Source of the DNA: DASROJ01 sp035646975
GTDB taxonomy: Bacteria; Acidobacteriota; Polarisedimenticolia; JACPZX01; DASXTC01
Reading direction: 5' to 3'
NCBI GenBank assembly: GCA_035646975.1
Contig: DASROJ010000324.1
Coordinates: 1 to 11,233, forward strand
Length of the DNA: 11,233 nucleotides
Numbering within the stretch: position 1 is the stretch's first letter; each line of letters starts with the position of its first letter. The translations under genes and the position numbers were made by a program. The notes beneath the pieces were generated by a model. That model did not search any database. It was not told the origin of the DNA and saw nothing but the letters and a program-made list of their open reading frames with translations. This document shows positions 6,944-11,233 of the stretch, piece after piece.

Positions 6944-7780
6944 TCAGGCGGTGGTGAATCCGCCGTCGATCGGCAGGACCGCCCCTGTCATGAATCTGGA
7001 CTCGTCGGAGGCGAGGTAGAGCGCAAGACGCGCCACTTCGTCCACCGTTCCCGCGCGCCCGGCGGGGTAATGCTTCACGGCGTCGTCGAGCCACTTGGTG
7101 CCGCCGTCCGTCTCGCGGGTCATCGGCGTATCCACCAGACCCGGGCAGATGGCGTTGACCCGGATCCGATCCGCCGCGTGATCGAGCGCCATGGCACGCG
7201 TCAGCTGCACCAGGCCGCCCTTGCTCGCGCAGTAGGCCACCGAGTTGCTCGCGCCCACCAGCCCGTGCACCGACGCGTTGTTGATGATACAGCCGCCGCC
7301 ACGCGCCTTGAGGGCGGGCACGGCATAACGCGACACCATGTAGGCGCCCTTCAGGTTCGTTCCGACCACCTTGTCCCACCGTTTCTCGTCGGTGTCGACG
7401 ACGGTTCCTTCCAGGAAGATGCCGGCGTTGTTCACCAGGATGTCCAGCCCGCCGAAGTTATAAATCGCTCCCTGTACCATCAGCTCGACGCGGTCGGCCT
7501 TGAGGACATCGCCGCGGGTGAAGGTGGCGGTGCCGCCGAGCCTGCGGATTTCGGCGACCACCTGCTGCAACGGCTCGGATCGTCGCCCGGCGACGCAGAT
7601 TTTCGCCCCTTCGGCGGCAAACAGCAGCGCGATGGCCCGACCGATGCCGGTGCCACCGCCCGTGATCAGGGCGATTTTCCCTTCGAGACGGCGTCTGGCT
7701 GGACTCCGGGAATCGTGGTCCGCCGGACCCGGGGCCTCCGGTGATCCACCGGCATCCTCAGACGGATGCGGCGACGCCAC
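6944..7780 (-). CDS. SDR-family NAD(P)-dependent oxidoreductase
   Basis: This is a classical short-chain dehydrogenase/reductase of 278 residues, expected to oxidise an alcohol or reduce a carbonyl with NAD(P)(H) in the cytosol. Visible motifs are the cofactor loop TGGGTGIG at 40-47, NNAG at 117-120, Asn142, and the catalytic set Ser170, Tyr183 and Lys187 (YCASK). The C-terminal GAVLPIDGGFTTA matches the family. The pattern resembles FabG/glucose-dehydrogenase-like members; the substrate cannot be named. The start is a GTG 3 nt after the DUF2203 stop, with AAGGG upstream. There is no other in-frame ATG, GTG or TTG before the core, so an unusual Pro/Ser/Asp-rich extension of about 32 residues seems real. 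Because some SDRs (FolM, PTR1) reduce pterins, a role beside folE is possible but unproven. Confidence 0.93.
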   Translation of the reverse strand: MASPHPSEDAGGSPEAPGPADHDSRSPARRRLEGKIALITGGGTGIGRAIALLFAAEGAKICVAGRRSEPLQQVVAEIRRLGGTATFTRGDVLKADRVELMVQGAIYNFGGLDILVNNAGIFLEGTVVDTDEKRWDKVVGTNLKGAYMVSRYAVPALKARGGGCIINNASVHGLVGASNSVAYCASKGGLVQLTRAMALDHAADRIRVNAICPGLVDTPMTRETDGGTKWLDDAVKHYPAGRAGTVDEVARLALYLASDESRFMTGAVLPIDGGFTTA

Positions 7781-7783
7781 GCT

Positions 7784-8203
7784 CTAGTTCCCTTGCCCTT
7801 CGGCGTCCGGCTCGGTGCCGGCATCGGGTAGCGGCTGCCGGCCGGAAAACCCCGTCTCGAGATCGTGCCAGAACCGGATCTCGTCCTCTCCCATCTTCCA
7901 GCAGAGAAGCACGTCCTTGCCGAAGAGCCTCGAGGGGAAATCGACCAGCCCCGACTTGATGTCCTTCACCTGGGCGCCGGAATCGTGGATTTCCTTGAGG
8001 TCCCGCCTCACGCGCAGCAGGGCCTTGAAGTAGTCGGCGTCGACCGGCGACTCATTGACGATCTTGTACTGCTCGACGACGTAGGAGACCGGTTGGCGGT
8101 TCCTGTTCAGCCACCCGAGTTTCTCCTGCAGGTCCTCGATCAGTGCTGCGATCCGCGGGATGGCCTTGTTGGCCTCCGGCACGGTGAATCTCCTGGGTCC
8201 CAT
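7784..8203 (-). CDS. DUF2203 domain-containing protein
   Basis: This 139-residue soluble protein has the DUF2203 hallmarks: an N-terminal FTVPEANKAIPRI, a helical coiled-coil-like region at about 15-75, then the conserved core VKDIKSGLVDFPSR (residues 79-92), LLCWKMGE (98-105), and WHDLETGFSGRQPL at about 112-125. The invariant-looking Cys in LCW and the His in WHDLETGF could bind a metal or a cofactor, but this is inference; the family has no established function that I know of. The last 15 residues are acidic and Gly/Pro-rich. The start ATG has a GGAG 8 nt upstream and follows the A-type carrier stop by 15 nt. The stop is 3 nt before the SDR start, so it lies inside the Fe-S operon. Confidence 0.9.
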   Translation of the reverse strand: MGPRRFTVPEANKAIPRIAALIEDLQEKLGWLNRNRQPVSYVVEQYKIVNESPVDADYFKALLRVRRDLKEIHDSGAQVKDIKSGLVDFPSRLFGKDVLLCWKMGEDEIRFWHDLETGFSGRQPLPDAGTEPDAEGQGN

Positions 8204-8218
8204 GGGAAGGGCTCCGCC

Positions 8219-8542
8219 TTACGCCTTGAAGGAATGGCCGCAGCCGCAACTGCCGGTCGCGTTCGGGTTGTTGATCTTGAAACCGGCTCCCTGGAGCGTC
8301 GTGACGTAGTCGATCTCGATGCCCTGAAGGTACGGCGCGCTGAAGCGATCCACGAAGATCCTGAATCCTTCCATCGGAAGGATTTCGTCGCCGTCCTTTT
8401 CCTCTTCCTCGAAGACAAGGCCGTACTGCATCCCCGAGCAGCCGCCCCCCTCGACGTAGATCCGCAGAGCAAGCCCGGGCTTGCCTTCCGATTCCATGGC
8501 TTCCTTGATTTTCTCGGATGCGACCGGTGTGACGTTTATCAT
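8219..8542 (-). CDS. A-type iron-sulfur cluster carrier (IscA/ErpA/HesB family)
   Basis: This 107-residue protein belongs to the family that accepts Fe-S clusters and passes them to target enzymes in the cytosol. The three family cysteines are in place: Cys35 in GGGCSGMQYGL, and Cys99 and Cys101 in GSCGCGHSF. The strand-rich core between them is intact, and the length is typical. Whether it is IscA-, ErpA- or SufA-like cannot be settled by eye; the FKINNPNATGSCGCGHSF ending is seen across the group, so no gene symbol is given. The start ATG has a good AAAGGAG 10 nt upstream, after a 90-bp gap following the cysteine desulfurase. No IscU scaffold gene accompanies it, so clusters must be built on another scaffold such as the Suf system, or this protein plays a larger part. 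Confidence 0.95.
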   Translation of the reverse strand: MINVTPVASEKIKEAMESEGKPGLALRIYVEGGGCSGMQYGLVFEEEEKDGDEILPMEGFRIFVDRFSAPYLQGIEIDYVTTLQGAGFKINNPNATGSCGCGHSFKA

Positions 8543-8632
8543 CGTTGTCGATCTCCTTTATGAGAAATCAATGCACTCGTGCCGTGTCGTTCCCTTCGAG
8601 CAGCAGCCCGCGCCCTGCACGATGCGGCGTGA
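8543..8632. other. 90-bp gap inside the operon with inverted repeat
   Basis: This is the only long gap in the eight-gene unit. TCGTGC (8577-8582) and GCACGA (8617-8622) form 6-bp perfect arms with 34 nt between them, and the ribosome site of the downstream carrier gene lies at 8553-8559. It could be an attenuator, a processing site, or a chance repeat; no convincing internal promoter was seen. Confidence 0.3.
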
Positions 8633-9820
8633 TCATACCGCATCCACCGCGCGGACGGTCGGCGCCATCGCACGCAGCCGTTCCACCCCGCGAGCCAGCG
8701 CTTCCACCACTCCATCGATCTGATGCTCGGTGTTGGATCTCCCGAGACCGAACCGGATCGCCGACCGCGAGGCCGACTCGGCCTCCGGCCCCCTGGAGAT
8801 GGCGCGGATGACGTAAGAGCCCCGGGCGTTGCCCGAGGCGCAGGCCGACCCGCTCGACAGCGCCGCGGCATCCGCCGCCAGCATCAGCAGCGACTCGGAC
8901 TCGATCCCCTGGAACCCCACGTTGAGCGTGTTGGACAGTCGCCGTGTCGGGTGCCCGTTGAGGACGACCCCGTCGATGCGCGAGCTGATCCTGCTCCACA
9001 GCCGATCTCGAAGCGCCTGCTGACGCGCCGGTTCTGTCGCCATGTCACGCAGCGCAACCTCCGCCGCCTTGCCGAACCCGACGATGCCGGGAACATTCAA
9101 CGTGCCGGAGCGCAGACTTCCTTCCTGTCCGCTGCCCGTCAGGATCGGCTCCAGTCCGACCCCCTCGCGCAGGTACAGCGCGCCGACCCCCTTGGGTCCG
9201 TACATCTTGTGCGCCGTGAGAGAGGCCAGGTCCATTTTCAACGTGTCGACGTCCATGGGCAGGCGTCCGGCTGCCTGGACCGCATCGGAGTGCATCAACA
9301 CCCCCCTTTGCCTGCAGAGTTCTCCAATCTCGGCCAGTGGCTGGATGGTTCCGATCTCGTTGTTGGCCATCATCACGCTGACGAGCAGCGTGCGATCCGT
9401 CATTGCACGCTCGATGTCGGCGGGGTCCACCAGACCGTGACGATCGACCGGCACCACGGTGACTTCGCAGCCTTCCTCCCGGAGCGACTGGCAGGTCTCC
9501 AGGACCGCTTCGTGCTCTATCGCGGTGGTGACGATGTGGGCGTCGCGCCCGGTTGCGGCGCACGACACCCCGCGTATCGCCAGGTTGTCCGACTCGGTGG
9601 CCCCGGAAGTGAAAATGATCTCCTCGGGGCGGGCGCCGATGAGCGCCGCGACGCTCTGGCGCGCTTCGTTCACGGCCTGCCGGGCCCGCTTGCCGTAGAC
9701 GTGGGTGGTGCTGCTGGCGTTGCCGAACTCGTCGCCGAACCAGGGCAGCATCGCCTCGAGCACCTCGGGCAGCACTGGAGTGGTGGCGTTGTGATCCATG
9801 TAGACGGGCCTGCCGCTCAT
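8633..9820 (-). CDS. Cysteine desulfurase, NifS/IscS class I
   Basis: This is a PLP-dependent enzyme of 395 residues that takes sulfur from L-cysteine and presents it as an enzyme persulfide for Fe-S cluster synthesis and other thio-cofactors. Visible features are SGATESDN (72-79), His103 stacked on PLP (EHEAVL), NNEIGTIQ (153-160), Asp179 and Gln182 (SDAVQ), the PLP lysine Lys205 (TAHKMYGPKG), and the active-site Cys327 in SSGSACASG, which sits in the extended loop of class I enzymes. RSGTLNVPG (237-245) is also typical. Length is normal. The start overlaps the Rrf2 stop as ATGA, with GAGGG just upstream, so the regulator and enzyme are translationally coupled. Without an IscU in the cluster, NifS versus IscS cannot be decided, so no symbol is given. 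Confidence 0.96.
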   Translation of the reverse strand: MSGRPVYMDHNATTPVLPEVLEAMLPWFGDEFGNASSTTHVYGKRARQAVNEARQSVAALIGARPEEIIFTSGATESDNLAIRGVSCAATGRDAHIVTTAIEHEAVLETCQSLREEGCEVTVVPVDRHGLVDPADIERAMTDRTLLVSVMMANNEIGTIQPLAEIGELCRQRGVLMHSDAVQAAGRLPMDVDTLKMDLASLTAHKMYGPKGVGALYLREGVGLEPILTGSGQEGSLRSGTLNVPGIVGFGKAAEVALRDMATEPARQQALRDRLWSRISSRIDGVVLNGHPTRRLSNTLNVGFQGIESESLLMLAADAAALSSGSACASGNARGSYVIRAISRGPEAESASRSAIRFGLGRSNTEHQIDGVVEALARGVERLRAMAPTVRAVDAV

Positions 9821-10278
9821 CGATGGGCCCTCGCGGCTTCCAGGGCGATCAGACGCGGCTCATGATCCCGTCTCAGCCGGCTTCGCATGTCGTCGAGCGA
9901 GACCCTGGCCAGAACCATGCGAATCTCGCGCTGGACCTCGATGAGCGTCGTCTGCACCGTGCACCCCTCCTCCTGGGGGCAGGCACACCCCTCACGCTGA
10001 CAGTCGACGATCGACATCGGGCCATCCACCGCCTCGACCAGGTCGGCCAGGGAAATCGCCTCGGCATCGCGCGCCAGCAGGTAGCCTCCCTGGGTGCCAC
10101 GGAACGACTTGATCAGGCCGTGTCGCGACAGCTTCTGCAGCACTTTCGCAAGGAAATCGGCCGGGATGTTATAGTGCGCCGCGATGTCCCGGCGGTATGC
10201 CAGCATCCCCTCGGGCCGCGCCGAGATGTACATCATCGCGAGCAGGCCGTAATCGGCCTCACGACTCAATCGAAGCAT
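9817..10278 (-). CDS. Rrf2-family transcriptional regulator, IscR-like
   Basis: This 153-residue winged-helix regulator heads the Fe-S operon. The DNA-binding part is clear: an N-terminal LSREADYGLLAM, the recognition region IPADFLAKVLQKLSRHGLI (residues 38-56), and the wing FRGTQGGYLLAR (59-70). A cysteine-rich segment follows at Cys93, Cys98, Cys100 and Cys106, the place where IscR, NsrR and RirA bind a cluster. IscR of E. coli has three cysteines with different spacing, so one of the four here is extra. By analogy it senses Fe-S status and represses its own operon when clusters are plentiful; this is inference. The ATG at 10278 has only a weak ribosome site. A palindrome at 10355-10371 upstream is a good candidate for its operator. 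Regulator gene position and the ATGA overlap with the desulfurase support autoregulation. Confidence 0.93.
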   Translation of the reverse strand: MLRLSREADYGLLAMMYISARPEGMLAYRRDIAAHYNIPADFLAKVLQKLSRHGLIKSFRGTQGGYLLARDAEAISLADLVEAVDGPMSIVDCQREGCACPQEEGCTVQTTLIEVQREIRMVLARVSLDDMRSRLRRDHEPRLIALEAARAHR

Positions 10279-10329
10279 GCGGCACCCACTTGGCTGATGC
10301 GGCTGCGGCCGGCACCGCGCTCGGCCCCC

Positions 10330-10335
10330 ATACTA
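10330..10335 (-). promoter_or_regulatory. Candidate -10 element of the Rrf2-led operon
   Basis: TAGTAT on the minus strand matches the sigma-70 -10 consensus at four of six bases and lies in the only AT-rich patch of the divergent gap. The -35 position at 17-bp spacing (10353-10358) is poor and overlaps the palindrome at 10355-10371, as expected of an activator-dependent or repressor-covered promoter. Weak on its own. Confidence 0.3.
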
Positions 10336-10354
10336 ATAAGAAGCGCGTCGATAC

Positions 10355-10371
10355 CGGACAGAAACTATCCG
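10355..10371. promoter_or_regulatory. Palindromic candidate operator for the Rrf2 regulator
   Basis: CGGACAG-AAA-CTATCCG is a 17-bp inverted repeat with six of seven arm pairs matched. Read from 10351, the sequence ATACC.GAC..AAAC..TC follows the left part of the E. coli IscR type 1 site (ATACCCGACTAAAACAGTC). It lies 77 bp upstream of the Rrf2 start and 45 bp upstream of the divergent start, so it could act on both sides. Confidence 0.5.
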
Positions 10372-10384
10372 CATTGAAGTATAC

Positions 10385-10397
10385 GGGCGAAACGCCC
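10385..10397. repeat. Perfect short hairpin GGGCG-AAA-CGCCC
   Basis: A perfect 5-bp GC stem with an AAA loop lies 18 bp upstream of the GTG of the zinc-ribbon gene and 6 bp before its ribosome site. Its centre is 28 bp from the centre of the preceding palindrome, which also has an AAA spacer. It could be a second operator-like site or a 5' leader hairpin. Confidence 0.4.
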
Positions 10398-10403
10398 CCT
10401 GTC

Positions 10404-10408
10404 AAGGA
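10404..10408 (+). promoter_or_regulatory. Ribosome binding site of the zinc-ribbon membrane gene
   Basis: AAGGA lies 7 nt before the GTG at 10416. It supports that start over a far upstream in-frame start (ATG-like codon at 10197) that would overlap the Rrf2 gene by 82 bp. Confidence 0.6.
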
Positions 10409-10415
10409 ATCCGAG

Positions 10416-10889
10416 GTGAGTGGAACCCTGGTTTGCCGGTGCTTCTGCCCCTCCTGCGGCACCGCGAACAGCCTGGCGCCGCCCGGGGATCCGGCGGCCC
10501 TGCCGCCCTGCCGCTCATGTGGCAAGACTCTTCCCTTCCAGTCTCCCGGCGCCGTGGCGCCTGGCGGTGCGGTCACGATCTGCCCGTTTTGTGGAGACGA
10601 CAAGCTCTACCTCGTCAAGGACTTCGATCAACGGATCGGCTGTCTCATCGTGGCGGTGGGAGCGGCGCTGGTTCCGTGGACCTACGGGCTGAGCCTCGCG
10701 GTCTGCGCGTTGATCGACTGGCTTGCCTACCGTCTGCTGCCGCTGGTCACCGTCTGCTACATCTGCGCGACAAAGTATCGAGGGGCGCCTCTCAACCCGG
10801 ACCACAAGCCGTTCGACCTGCTGACGGCTCAGACATGGGAGGCCCGCACGCTGAACTGGCGGAAGCTCCACGACCAATCCGCCGATTGA
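10416..10889 (+). CDS. Small membrane protein with two zinc-ribbon-like cysteine sets, unrecognised family
   Basis: From the GTG at 10416 the protein has 157 residues. The N-terminal part has Cys11-x2-Cys14 (CPSC) and Cys32-x2-Cys35 (CRSC), a zinc-ribbon spacing. A second set is split by the membrane: Cys56-x2-Cys59 (CPFCGDDKLYLVKDFDQR) before, and Cys114-x2-Cys117 (CYIC) after, a hydrophobic hairpin of two helices at about 74-90 and 92-113. The tail is soluble with Trp/Arg-rich ends (WEARTLNWRKLH). If the helices form a hairpin, both pairs of the second set lie on the same side and could close one metal site against the membrane. Function is unknown; conserved hypothetical proteins of this general shape exist, but none I can name. 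It is transcribed away from the Rrf2 gene across the palindrome, suggesting shared control. Confidence 0.75.
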   Translation: MSGTLVCRCFCPSCGTANSLAPPGDPAALPPCRSCGKTLPFQSPGAVAPGGAVTICPFCGDDKLYLVKDFDQRIGCLIVAVGAALVPWTYGLSLAVCALIDWLAYRLLPLVTVCYICATKYRGAPLNPDHKPFDLLTAQTWEARTLNWRKLHDQSAD

Positions 10890-10920
10890 CACCTTCGTCG
10901 TGGCCGCATAGCATGCTTTC

Positions 10921-11233
10921 ATGACGACCACTCGCGCAAGCAGACGCCAGCCCGGAGGTACGGGCGAGCCGAAAACGCAACCCGTGAAACAGCACCGCGC
11001 GGCCGTGCTCGGTGACGGCAAGGTCTTCCCGATCGTCGAGACCATCGGGCGGCGCGTGCTGCGCGAGATCGATCCGCTTTCCGCGGAGGGGCGCTCGCTG
11101 CTCGATGCCGGCAGAGTCACGCTCTGGTTCGATGACGGCGCCCGCGCCGAGACCGCCCCCATCCAGAAGATCCTCGATGAGCTGCAGTCCACCGTGCGTC
11201 AGCGCCGGGATGCCTATCCCGGCATGCCTCGAT
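10921..11233 (+). CDS. Unrecognised gene, 3' end cut by window
   Basis: An ATG at 10921, 31 nt after the preceding stop, opens a frame that runs 104 codons to the window end without a stop. The ribosome site is weak; an in-frame GTG at residue 22 (10984) is an alternative start. The first 25 residues are polar, basic and low-complexity (MTTTRASRRQPGG), followed by a soluble-looking region (VFPIVETIGRRVLREIDPLS, then VTLWFDDG) and a predicted amphipathic helix (QKILDELQSTVRQRRDAY). I do not recognise a family. The same strand and close spacing suggest co-transcription with the zinc-ribbon gene. GC-rich codon third positions support coding. Confidence 0.55.
   Translation, partial: MTTTRASRRQPGGTGEPKTQPVKQHRAAVLGDGKVFPIVETIGRRVLREIDPLSAEGRSLLDAGRVTLWFDDGARAETAPIQKILDELQSTVRQRRDAYPGMPR

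Noticed and set aside
6630..7379. Reading the ferredoxin-like protein as a 249-residue protein
   Set aside because: The first 150 residues overlap the SDR gene in another frame and look like low-complexity shadow; a perfect AGGAGG before the ATG at 6929 marks the true start.
8723..9865. A 380-codon open frame on the + strand opposite the cysteine desulfurase
   Set aside because: Antisense to an enzyme with every catalytic residue identified; the composition is typical GC-rich shadow.
10197..10415. Longer N-terminus for the zinc-ribbon membrane protein
   Set aside because: It would overlap the 5' end of the Rrf2 gene and cover the intergenic palindromes; the extra residues look non-coding, and the GTG at 10416 has a proper ribosome site.
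1..11233. Search for CRISPR repeats, tRNA genes, insertion sequences or phage genes
   Set aside because: No spaced direct repeats, no cloverleaf-like sequence, no transposase, integrase or phage protein was seen on either strand by eye.

Overview
The window reads as a chromosomal segment of a GC-rich, diderm bacterium. The best guess is Acidobacteriota or a related phylum. The main reason is the Oar-like TonB-dependent receptor with an N-terminal carboxypeptidase-regulatory domain, which is abundant in that group, together with a DUF2203 gene and a FolE of the classical type. No tRNA, rRNA, CRISPR array, insertion sequence or integration site was seen. Coding density is high; the longest non-coding gaps are about 146 bp (5107-5252) and 137 bp (10279-10415), so no stretch over 300 bases lacks a gene.

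Layout. (1) 1-726, + strand: 3' part of a polytopic membrane protein, cut by the window edge. It converges on (2) 5106-759, - strand: a two-gene outer-membrane unit, a signal-peptide-bearing beta-barrel protein followed 10 nt later by a 1062-residue TonB-dependent receptor. (3) 10278-5253, - strand: eight tightly packed genes in the order Rrf2/IscR-like regulator, cysteine desulfurase, A-type Fe-S carrier (IscA/ErpA type), DUF2203 protein, SDR oxidoreductase, small 2Fe-2S ferredoxin-like protein, HAD-superfamily protein, GTP cyclohydrolase I. Two junctions are 4-bp ATGA overlaps, four others have gaps of 3-15 nt, and only one gap (90 bp, between desulfurase and A-type carrier) is long enough for its own signals. 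(4) 10416-10889, + strand: a divergent small membrane protein with two zinc-ribbon-like cysteine sets, followed by (5) 10921-11233, the start of an unrecognised gene cut by the window end.

How the parts fit. Gene order suggests an Fe-S sensing regulator controlling sulfur mobilisation (desulfurase) and cluster delivery (A-type carrier), with no IscU scaffold in the cluster. Five passenger genes follow, one of them itself a likely 2Fe-2S protein and so a natural client. The tail of the operon couples a HAD protein to GTP cyclohydrolase I, which hints at a pterin branch; that link is inference. The divergent intergenic region holds an imperfect 17-bp palindrome that resembles half of an IscR type 1 site and lies at the -35 position of a candidate operon promoter. 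It could control both the operon and the divergent zinc-ribbon membrane gene.
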